64,000 nucleotides of DNA from Hygrophila difformis (lineage: Eukaryota; Streptophyta; Magnoliopsida; Lamiales; Acanthaceae): assembly GCA_030278955.1 (NCBI GenBank), contig JAOANR010000011.1, forward strand, positions 29,764,403 to 29,828,402. Direction: 5' to 3'. Under the pieces are notes generated by a model. That model worked only from the letters and a program-made list of their open reading frames with translations, searched no databases and was not told the DNA's origin. Position 1 is the first letter of the stretch, and the number at the start of each line of letters is the position of its first letter. Below, one piece after another: positions 10,713-20,493 of the stretch. The position numbers and the translations under genes are program-made.

Positions 10713-10909
10713 ATAAAAAAATAACACATCATAGTTTAATTATTAAACATAATATCCTTCATTGTTATCTATTTCGACATAAAATGAAAATGTATATGAA
10801 AGTCGGAGTAAATTGTTATACAAATTTTTTATAAACAAATTGTACTCTAAAAGGATATAAGAAGTATTTTAATGTAAATTATACGTAAGGATTTGTGGTA
10901 ATCATACAT
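10713..10909. other. AT-rich flank between elements F and B
   Basis: About 190 bp of sequence with no match elsewhere in the window and no open frame; it is probably older host DNA. The last five bases, TACAT (10905-10909), are the left target duplication of element B. Confidence 0.6.
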
Positions 10910-13280
10910 TGTAATACCCGAGAATTTTATAACATATATAAATAAATAAATAAATAAATACAATAAATAAATAAATAAATAAGTAAATACATTAAATAAA
11001 TAAATATAGACGAAATGAGAAATGAAATTAATTAAAGAGATTAAATTAAACAAAAGAAATTAAATAAAGTTAAATAAGTCGTTACACGGGAACCGATATC
11101 AATGAACTCGAGAATTCGAGCCAAAACATAAATTTAGATCCAAAGGAAATGACGACATGAAGTAGGAACCCGAAGAGAGCCCGGAAATTGGAATCCGGGA
11201 GCATAGAGGGATAGAAACCCGAAAGAGAGGAGAAAAAGCACGACGGATCGCACGACCCGCCCGGACCGGAGTCCAGGCGTGTCTGGCGCGCCGGCCGCGC
11301 GGGTTTTAGGCGAAAGGCACGCCAACCCCGCGCCTGCACGCAGATTCGCCCGTTGCGTGAATCTCTCGCCCGAATCCGGATTTTCGGCTTCGGTTGCACC
11401 CCTTGCGGCTCAAGACTCAGTGGAACAGACTTGGACGTCCCCCTAGGTCCTATCCATATAAATAACTCTCTTGACTGACCCTAAACCCTTTTCAAAACCC
11501 TACGATACTCTCTATACACAAAGTCAAAATCCCGGAGTCTACGGAGGCACCAAAAACCCAGTCGGTAGCGGTAGGACGAAAATCTGAAGATCTCCGACAT
11601 GTGGTAAGTTCTAGTCCATCAGATTCCTTTTAGTTTCAATCCGAAAACGGATTCTAACCCCGTTTCTTTCCTCTCTACACCCCGAATTGGATCTAGAACG
11701 GAGAACCCGACGAGCGTAGAGGATAAACGGTGGACTGGAAGCCACGCCTTCGAAATAGACGACCCCGGACGATGATTAATCAGTAAGTTGACACTTACAT
11801 GGTTTTGGGAGTAACTAAAACGTTCGAAACTAAAAGATTAAACAAGAAATCAAAAATCTGCCAACATGATGTTTTTACCGATGCAGCATTTGTATATGAT
11901 TTTTCCGAACCCTTAAAAGTCTTCAAACAAGAAAACTTAAAACACAAAAAACATTCCTAAGGCGTAGATCTATCTCCTGTAACATTTTGAGTATTTTTTG
12001 TGAAGTTTTGATATGTGAAATCGACCCCATACCGAGCTATTAAAAATCGAATCTTGAAATTCTTGGCAGAACATAGATTTGAACTTGTTGACGTTTTTGA
12101 ATATGTTTCTAGGCCGAATTAGATCTTTAGCCGAACATGAAAGTTGTAGATAATTGTTTTAAGAAGGTCTCTGTAAGATTTCATTAAATTTGGAGTTGAT
12201 TTGCTATGGTAGAATTCGAAATCTTTAAACTGTGGCATATGAAATTCGGACAGATTGGTGTTTCTGCGAAAATTGGTGTTTTTTGAAATAAGTTGAAATA
12301 TGATTTTTAAATAAATTAAATTGAAATCAGATTTTTGAAATTAAATCACCTTACAAACTTGATAAATTAAAATTAGAGGTGAGTGCTCTGCAGGGTGCCC
12401 CCTAACTGCTTCATTTCGTGCCTTTATGGACGATGGTGACCCCGCGCGAAATTGAGATATGATATTGCCAAAACGGCATGAGATATAGAGCCTACACTCT
12501 CGAGAATATCCACATGGGTTTCCCGAGGCTCCGGAGTGGTACTGGGTATGGCTGATACGGTTGCGGCCGCCGGACTACCGACTAAACTTGTCGAGATTGC
12601 GATGCAATTGTGAAATACTTGAAATACTAAATCTGCGATGTAATGGGGAATTAAATTGAATTAAATTATGTGTGGTGTCCAATTAAATTATTTAAATGCT
12701 TTATTTAAATTAATTATGGTCTTTAATTTTTCTTATGTGAAATGTGTGTCATGAATTTAAATTATGTCAATTGGATGGTTAGTTAAATTAAATTTAAATT
12801 ATTTATGTTATTATCATGTTTTATTTAAATGTTAAATTAATGGCTTTTAAACCCTACGATCATGCATGTGTTAACTTACTCAGCAAGTTATGCTTACCAA
12901 ACCGTTTATTTCTTTTTCTCACAGAGTATGTGGAATGAGCATGAGCACGTTCATGCATGGGGAATTATATTTTGGAAAACTTTATTTTTACATTCGGACA
13001 TTAGACTATAGTATGAACGGGCCTGTTTAACCCGTGTTTTGGCCATGTCGGCCTTATTTACATTTTCCGCTGCAATACTATACTTAAATATTATTTCCGC
13101 TGCACTATGATATTATTATTTTCGAATTATATTGTATGGGCTGTTTTGAATGCTTTAAATGTTTTAAATACTGCAATACCTAGCCTTGCATCTCTTTAGT
13201 AAGCTCGGAGAAACCGTGTCTTACTAGGGAGATGTGGCGGTGACACCCCGACCTGGGTGACCAAAAACCGGGGTGTTACA
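10910..13280 (+). repeat. Element B 5' LTR
   Basis: 2,371 bp, TGTAATACCCGAG to CCGGGGTGTTACA. TATA box at 11457-11464; donor-like GTAAGT at 11604 and 11783; single hairpin TGCCAAAACGGCA near 12466. A (AAAT)n-like repeat lies near its start (10930-11005). About 190 bp present in the 3' LTR (about 21850-22040) are deleted here at about 12280, next to TTTTGAAATAAGTTG. Confidence 0.9.
11457..11464 (+). promoter_or_regulatory. LTR TATA box (element B, 5')
   Basis: TATAAATA, about 550 bp into the LTR and roughly 150 bp before the first GTAAGT. The matching position in the 3' LTR (21025-21032) and in element D (49468, 58011) is also TATAAATA. Confidence 0.6.
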
Positions 13281-13283
13281 AGT

Positions 13284-13296
13284 TGGTATCAAAGCC
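13284..13296 (+). other. Element B primer-binding site
   Basis: TGGTATCAAAGCC, 3 nt after the LTR; one change (G to A) from the tRNA-Met site in elements A and D. Confidence 0.8.
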
Positions 13297-13730
13297 CGAC
13301 TTATTTTTAAATTAGTATTATTATTTTTTTTAAAACTATTAGATTATTATTTTTAAACCATTATTATTTTAAATTATTATAAACATGGAAGCCCATATTA
13401 TTATTTTTTTAATTCCTCACTACAAGAAAATGTGTGATTACCGACCCCAAAATGGGGTCGGTAATGGGGTTTTACGGGTCGTCTTAGCCGTTACCGACCC
13501 CAAACGCGGGTCGGTAATATTCTGGTAGGTAAACTGGCGCCGACCAAGGGAGCTTGGGGTCGGCGGATTTACCGACCCCTTTACCGACCCCACGTGGGTC
13601 GGTAATTTTTCCGACCGCTTTACCGACCCCGAATGGGGTCGGTAATCAGGGGTCGTGGACCTTGTGGTCAGAAATTACCGACCCCATTGGGGTCGGTAAA
13701 TCTCTTACATAAAATAAAATGTGCTTAGGA

Positions 13731-13793
13731 GAGCTCGAACCCACCACCTCTACATATGAGGCCCACAATTTTAACCAGCCGGGCTACCTCTCC
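13731..13793 (-). repeat. tRNA-like segment 1 inside the CACTA element
   Basis: On the minus strand TAGCCCGGCTGG resembles a Pol III box A (consensus TRGCNNAGYNGG) and, about 35 nt later, GGTTCGAGCTC resembles box B. No acceptor stem or full cloverleaf is evident, so it is a degenerate tRNA-related sequence, not a tRNA gene. Confidence 0.4.
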
Positions 13794-13870
13794 AGACCAC
13801 CAATTATATCCCGCCATGTGTCATATATATTAAAGCCTTCCCAAATATGTTTTGGGATATGTTGAAGGGA

Positions 13871-13930
13871 GAGCTCGAACCCTAGTGGGGAACTCCCTCA
13901 CGCGCGCGTGTGCCATCCGGGTAGCCTGCA
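13871..13930 (-). repeat. tRNA-like segment 2 inside the CACTA element
   Basis: Second minus-strand copy with the same box-B-like GGTTCGAGCTC (13871-13881) and a weaker box-A-like GGCTACCCGGATGG near 13914-13927. The intervening arm differs from copy 1, so it is not a simple recent duplication. Confidence 0.35.
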
Positions 13931-14876
13931 TTTCATGTCAATATATGTAAAACTTTATATATAACATATATAAATAAAAATATGTAAATTAGTAACTAAA
14001 TAAAATAAAAAACTCAAATTATATTAATTAAATATAAATATTTTTTAATTAAATAAAACATAAAATAAATTTAATTAAATTAAAAAATTGAAATCCATGA
14101 ATTAAATAAAATAAGAAAATTTTTATCCAAAAAATAAAATAATAAAATGATTCAAATAAATAAATAATTAAAATTATAAAAACAATAAAAAAAATATTTA
14201 ATAAAAATATTAAATAAATAATAAAAATGGAAAAAATAATAAAAATTGAGAAAAATTGAGAAAAACTACCGACCCCCAATTGGGTCGGTAATGGGGGACT
14301 AATACCATAAAAAAATTAAAAAAAATGGAAAAAAATTACAGACCCCAATTGGGGTCGGTAACAATTACCAACGCCATTTGGGGTCGGTAATTGGGTCGGT
14401 AACGCCAACCATATTTATTGTGGTCGGTATTTTGGTTGTCGAATGCCCTGGGTCTCAATAACGGCTAAATATTACCGACCCCATTTTGGGGTCGGTAACG
14501 GGGTCGGTAAATCCGACCCGGACTATGGTGGTCGGTAATTGGGGTCGGTAATTGAGTTTTTTCTTGTAGTGCCTAGTCCCAAATTTTATTTTTGAGCCAA
14601 AAGATAATTATTTTTGACCCAATATAGTGGTCCAAAAATTTTAGCCATTATTCTAAATTTTTAAAGTCATAAATTCCATGGAATAATTTTTACTCTTTAA
14701 AACCCATGGAATTAAGAAAAATATATATATATATATACTCAGCGCATTAAATTATTTTTGGGGGAAATTATCGTTTGCATGTGTATATTGCATTTCCTTT
14801 ATTTAGAGAACTTAGAATCTTGGGAATTTTAACTTGGAATTTTGGCGAAATTAACTTAGATCTTTGCCTGCGCTAG

Positions 14877-15203
14877 ATGGCTAGTCAAGATATGATGAAT
14901 TTGATAATCAAAATGATGAGCGCGCATTTCAACTCCAAACAAATCCTAGAACGAATGAAACATCGCATAGCTCAATTGGAGGCAAATCTGCACCACATGG
15001 GTAACCTAAGAGAGGCGGATCACCACCGTATAAACCAACTCGAACATCAAGTCCAAACCCTCACTACGCAAAATCTAATATTGAAAGAACACGTTGATGC
15101 CCATGGTGAGGACCTGAACCGCATCTTTGACGACCTAATGCCGCCAAGTTCGGAGGAGGAAGATCCGGAGGAAGATCCTACTACCGTGCCGGAGGACGCT
15201 TAG
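14877..15203 (+). CDS. Element B leader ORF0 (coiled coil with acidic tail)
   Basis: 108 residues, ATG preceded immediately by TAG (AG acceptor-like). Starts MASQDMMNLIIKMM, has the conserved MGNLREADHHRINQLEHQVQ block (about residues 40-60) and ends acidic (SSEEEDPEEDPTTVPEDA). It is colinear with the ORF0 of D (51881-52216) and remains open while gag-pol behind it has six disabling changes. Function unknown. The 330 bp that follow are AT-rich spacer. Confidence 0.6.
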   Translation: MASQDMMNLIIKMMSAHFNSKQILERMKHRIAQLEANLHHMGNLREADHHRINQLEHQVQTLTTQNLILKEHVDAHGEDLNRIFDDLMPPSSEEEDPEEDPTTVPEDA

Positions 15204-15537
15204 AGACGATAGGAACTTCTATTTGTAGTAGTTACTATTTTTGCTAAGGAAACATTACTATTTTTGTATATCCTATCACTTGTACTAAAAATTTCTTTTA
15301 AGGAAATAAAATACAAGATTTATCTATTTATATATATATATATAAATTCGAAAAAAAAAAATCTGGACAGACTGTCCGAATTAAAAAAATAAAAAATAAT
15401 AATAAATAATAATAATAAAAAGTTAAATTTTTACATTTAAGCTTAATCGAACATTATGTGAGAAGATAGAAATAAATTTAAAATTTTCTTGCTTAAACAA
15501 ACACTACTATGCCCTAATCTATAACATTTGTAACAGA

Positions 15538-18500
15538 ATGACACCCAGAGGAAGACCGAGAGCCCAACCTATTCCCCAAACTCCTACTGAGACACCACCA
15601 AACGTCACGGAACCGATTCAACCTGAGGAGGAACAACCCCAAGGTGCGCAGGACGCCCCCGCACCGAACAATGTGGGCGATCGTCTTCGGACGATAGAGG
15701 AGGTTTTGATTGCGCTCGGGAACGCGCAAGTCAACCAAGGACAAGCTGCGGCGGTACCTCCGCCCCAAGCTCGCCCCAACTACTTGGCGATGGTAAATCC
15801 TTACCAGCCGCCCCACTACGCTGGTGAGGAGGATCCAGCTAAACTGGAGGAGTGGATCCGGACTTTCGACAAGCTGCTAGGAGCAGTCAAGTGTCCGGAA
15901 GGAGAGAGAGTGCACGTCGCCTCATACTACTTGGGAGGCGAAGCGGACGACTGGTGGCAGGCGACACAAGCTAAACTAACGGAGGATGACGAGCCCTACT
16001 CATGGGCGGAAATGATGGAGCTGCTCAGGGATCGATTCTATCCCCTGAGTACCAAATCAGCGATGTACGAGGAATTCCTGTCGCTGAAGCAAGGAGGCCA
16101 TACCGTGCAGGAGTACTATACTCGTTTCAAGGAGCTGGTGAGGTTCGCACCAAGGCTAGTGCCCACTGATGCAGAAAAGGCACAAAAGTTCGAGATGGGA
16201 CTGAACCTGTCTGTGCGCGAGGTGATTGCAGGGGTACACTACCCCGATCTGCAAGCTGTGTACGACCGCGTCGTGGCAGTAGCGCGAGTGCAACAACTGA
16301 AGAGAAGGGTGAGTGGAGAGTCCAGCCGGGGACCCCAAGACAAGAGGAATCGGGACGCGAGAAGCGAAAACAATACGGGCAGAAATGAGCGACGGGGAGG
16401 GCCGAATAGGCCACAACCATCAAATAATGGGAGGAGGTTTAACCAAGAAGAAACGGTACCACCTTGCCCGAGATGTGGACGACCCCATCTGGCAAGGGGA
16501 TGCCCTCAACAAGGCGCCTGCTTCCGATGTGGTCGAATGGGTCACGTTCGACAGGATTGCCGAACCAGGGTCGAGAACATAACGAAAAGGGACGATTTGG
16601 TCACGGGGCAAGAACAACCTCAAAATCAGAACGGGCAGAACGGGAATAACCAGGGATACAGACCCCCTCAAAATAGACCGTAGAATCAGAACCAGAACCA
16701 ACGACCTCCGCCCCCTCAGAATCAAAACCAACAGCAAAATCAGCAGCCGAATGCGAATCAACAGGGCAATCAGGGACGCCCTATGGGGAGGCTCAACGTG
16801 GTTAACCAAGCGGACGTGCCTGCTCAAGGAGAAGTGATGGCAGGTACATTTTATGTTTTGAATACGCCTCTTAGAGTTTTATTTGATTCTGGAGCTAGTT
16901 GCTTAATCATAGCATCAAGAATAGTGCCTGAGTTAGATCTACCTAAGTGCGAGAGAATTAGCTTAGCAATTCAATTGCCTTCAGGAGAAGTAGTATATTG
17001 CTCTAAACGATATAACGGAATTCCTATAGTGATAAAGAACGTAGAATTCTTCGCGAACTTAGTAGAATTTAACTTAAGAGACTTTGACATTATACTGGGG
17101 ATGGATTGGTTATCCTAGTATAAGGCGGTGATCGAATGCCAAAAGCAGAAGATCACCTTGTCAAAAAGTAGGGGAAAGAGAGTCATCTTTTACTCTCAGC
17201 CCCCTAAGAAGAGTAACAAAATCGTTAGTGCACTAAAACTAAGTAACTTGATGCGTAAGGGGTATGCGTTATATGCGTGCTACGTGAACAACCTTGAGGC
17301 GGAAGAGAACAAGGTAGACAGCATCCCAGTGGTAAGAGAATACCCGGATGTGTTCCCTGAGGACGTTCCGGGCATGCCACCTGAGAGAGATCTTGAATTC
17401 ACTATAGATCTCATTCCGGGAACAGAGCCTGTCTCAAAAGCTCCGTACCGGATGGCACCGCTGGAAATGAAGGAGTTAAAGGAGCAACTTGAGGAGCTGT
17501 TAGGGAAAGGACACATAAGGCCGAGTACGTCCCCCTGGGGAGCACCGGTCTTATTTGTCAATAAGAAAGACGGGGGACTACGTCTTTGCATAGATTACCG
17601 AGGATTGAACCAAGTAACCATCAAGAATAAATACCCTCTGCCGAGAATTGAGGATCTGTTTGATCAACTGAAGGGAGCTTCAGTATTCTCGAAGATCGAT
17701 TTGCGATCTGGGTTTCATCAATTGAGAATCGCCGAGAAGGACATTCCAAAGACGGCGTTTCGAACGCGATATGGCCATTACGAGTTCAGTGTTATCCTTC
17801 GGGTTAACAAATGCTCCGGTCATGTTCATGAATCTCATGAACAACGTGTTCCGAGAATTGTTAGATCAGTGCGTCGTAGTGTTCATCGACGACATCCTGA
17901 TCTACTCGAAGAGCGAGGAAGAGCATGCCCAACACTTACATCAAGTGTTAGAGATCCTGCGAAGAAATCAGCTATACGGCAAGCTGTCAAAGTGCGATTT
18001 CTGGTTGAAAGAAGTGGCATTTCTCGGACACATAGTATCCGCTGATGGAGTATCAGTGGATCCGGCAAAGGTTTCTGCCGTGACGGAGTGGGCAACTCCG
18101 ACGAGTCCAATGAAAATAAGAAGTTTCCTTGGATTAGCTGGGTATTATAGACGATTTGTGAAGGACTTTTCAAGGATTGCACGTCCTTTGACCCAGCTAC
18201 TGAAGAAAGGAGTGAAATACGAGTGGACCGAGCCGAGTGAGACTGCGTTTCAAGAATTGAAGAAACGACTCACAACCACACCCGTATTAACACTACCATC
18301 AGAAAATGGCGACTTCGAAGTTTATAGCGATGCTTCGAAGGAAGGTCTAGGTTGCGTTTTGATGCAAGACTCGAGAGTCGTAGCATATGCATCACGCCAA
18401 CTGAAACCTCATGAAGAGAATTACCCGACACACGACCTGGAGTTGGCAGCGGTCGTTTTCGCTCTAAAGATATGGAGACACTATCTTTATGGACGAAAGT

Positions 18501-20247
18501 GTCGAATGTTCACCGACCACAAGAGTTTGAAGTATATAATCACTCAGAAGGAGTTGAATCTAAGACAACGAAGGTGGTTGGAACTCATTAAAGATTACGA
18601 CTTGAAGATATCTTACCACGAGGGGAAGGCGAACGTGGTAGCCGATGCCCTAAGCTGAAAGACCCAACTTGTGACAAACTTGTTGGTACTTCCGCCAGCA
18701 TTGTACATGGACTTGGCAAGATTGGACGTAGAACTTGTGCATCCGGGCACAATGAGTGAAACGATCAACGCGATGGTTGTAGAAACTCCAATATTGGACG
18801 AGATTCGACTCGCTCAACCGGGCGACGCGAAATTGGAGAAGATAAAGGGGTTCATTGCTGAAGGAAAGGCAATCGGATTTGTTATCCACGAGGATGGAAG
18901 CATCCATTTTAAAGGGAGATGGTGTGTGCCTCAGAAGTGTGCCGAATTGAAGCAAAGGTTGATGGAGGAAGGGCACAACACGCCATATTCCGTACATCCC
19001 GGAGGTGACAAGCTATACAAAGATCTGAAGAAGATCTATTGGTGGCCGGGAATGAATAAGGAAGTGGCAAACTTCGTGGCGAAATGTCTCACCTGCCAAA
19101 GGGTTAAGGCAGTGCGACATAAACCTCTAGGATTGATGCAACCACTAGAAATTCCAAGTTTGAAATGGGACAGCATCTCAATGGACTTTGTCTCGGGATT
19201 ACCACGATCACCTAAAGGCATGAACAAGATTTGGGTGATTGTGGATAGGCTAACGAAGACGGCCTTATTTATTCCAATGAAAGACACGTGGACTATGGAC
19301 CAATTGGCTCGAGCCTACATTGATAATGTGGTACGACGACATGGAGTACCACATGATATCATTTCCGATAGAGACAGTAGATTTGTCTCTCATTTCTGGA
19401 CGGAGTTACAAAAAGCTCTCGGTACTCATATCAAAATGAGCACCGCATTCCACCCGATGACGGATGGACAAACCGAGAGGACAATCTAAACACTCGAAGA
19501 CATGCTGAGAGCATGTGTGTTCGAATTTAAGGGAAATTGGGAGTCTCATTTACCCTTAATCGAATTTTCTTATAATAATAGCTACCATGCTAGCATCGGC
19601 ATGGCACCATTCGAGGTGTTGTATGGACGAAGGTGCCGAAGTCCGTTGAGCTGGGAGGAAAACGATAAGTCCATGGTGGTGGGACCACAACTTATCGAAG
19701 ACATGGCTCAACAAATCAAGGTGATTCAAGGAAAAATGAAAGCTGCTCAAGACCGTCAAAAGAGTTATGCCGACTGAGACGAAGAGACCTAGAATTTCAA
19801 GTGGGAGATAGGGTCATGCTAAAGATATCACCCATGAAGGGGGTGATGCGCTTTGGCAAACGAGGAAAGTTGAGTCCTCGATACATAGGACCTTATGAGA
19901 TTCTAGAACGAGTCGGAAATCTGGCCTACCGATTGGCTTTACCGCCACAATTAGATCGAGTTCATAATGTCTTCCATGTTTCACAACTAAAGAAGTATGT
20001 GCCGGACCCGACACATGTACTTCAAGCTGAAATAATCGAACTCGACGAAGATTTGACTTATGAAGAAGTCCCAATGCGAATTTTAGATGTAAAGGAGCGA
20101 GTAACGAGGAGTAAAACCGTCAAGATGGTCAAGGTTCTTTGGTCGAACCATGAAAGTGAGACGAAAACTTGGGAAGTAGAATCCGACATGAGAGAATGCT
20201 ACCCGACACTGTTCCAAACCGACACCGACACAGTTATGGGGACATAA
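15538..20247 (+). pseudogene. Element B gag-pol polyprotein, disrupted chromovirus
   Basis: One ancestral frame of about 1,570 codons. Gag: capsid-like part with WIRTFDKLLGAVKC and ADDWWQATQ, then paired zinc knuckles (CPRCGRPHLARGC and CFRCGRMGHVRQDC). Protease: LFDSGASCLI near 16890. RT: from about 17400, with [10 protein letters not shown] near 17880. RNase [11 protein letters not shown] near 18330. Integrase: zinc-binding HPGGDK...CLTC near 18990-19095, core SMDFVSG, DRDSRF and ERT. Chromodomain: [18 protein letters not shown] near 20125. Breaks: TAG 16681, TAG 17116, a 2-nt loss near 17788, TGA 18656, TAA 19487, and a 1-nt loss near 19775, each judged against element D. The product would have copied and integrated the element. 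Confidence 0.9.
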
Positions 20248-20278
20248 CTGCGATCTTAAGGGGGAGAGGATGTCATAC
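20231..20278 (+). other. Hairpin 1 and relic polypurine tract (element B)
   Basis: CAGTTATGGGGACATAACTG (20231-20250, perfect 8-bp stem, GGGA loop) contains the pol stop codon and is followed by TCTTAAGGGGGAGAGGATG. In element A the LTR begins right after this tract; here the LTR begins 240 bp later, so this module is a relic. Confidence 0.75.
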
Positions 20279-20454
20279 CATGTATTTTTCGTGTATTTTT
20301 GTAATCAAACAAACAAATTCAAATTGTTTTGAACTACGTCATGGCTTGATCCCTTCACTGGGTACGTAGGCAGCTTAGAAGTTTTAATTTTAAGTTCAGT
20401 CACACAAAAGAATAAAACAAACAAAAAGACCTTAGCACGAGAAAAGCCGAAACA
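20279..20454 (+). other. Former LTR start, now internal (element B)
   Basis: Contains CAAATTCAAATTGTTTTGAA, then the block from ACTACGTCATGGCTTGATCC to GTACGTAGGCAGCTTAG, which is the beginning of the LTR in elements A and F. It lies upstream of the LTR in B, so it occurs once per element rather than twice. Confidence 0.75.
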
Positions 20455-20493
20455 CAACTTCGAGGACGAAGTTGATTCTTAAGGAGGGTAGAC
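20455..20493 (+). other. Hairpin 2 and active polypurine tract (element B)
   Basis: CAACTTCGAGGACGAAGTTG (20455-20474, perfect 8-bp stem, AGGA loop) is followed by ATTCTTAAGGAGGGTAGAC and then the 3' LTR at 20494. Same geometry as hairpin 1, with a different stem. Confidence 0.8.

Larger units (their letters stand above)
13418..14571. mobile_element. Non-autonomous CACTA (En/Spm) transposon in the leader of element B
   Basis: 1,154 bp with terminal inverted repeats CACTACAAGAAAA at 13418 and TTTTCTTGTAGTG ending at 14571, flanked by the 3-bp target duplication CCT (13415-13417 and 14572-14574). Both subterminal regions are packed with direct and inverted copies of ACCGACCCC/GGGGTCGGTAA, the usual binding-site layout for CACTA transposases. 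No transposase is present. The middle is very AT-rich (about 13930-14270) with an artefactual low-complexity frame, and two tRNA-like segments sit at 13731-13793 and 13871-13930. Confidence 0.92.

Noticed and set aside
11082..11399. Minus-strand frames in the GC-rich part of B and D LTRs (also 20617-20966, 48935-49345, 57478-57888)
   Set aside because: Repeated only because the LTR is repeated; frames differ between LTRs and lack any domain.
13731..13930. Functional tRNA genes
   Set aside because: Box-like motifs only; no acceptor stem, anticodon arm or complete cloverleaf could be drawn.
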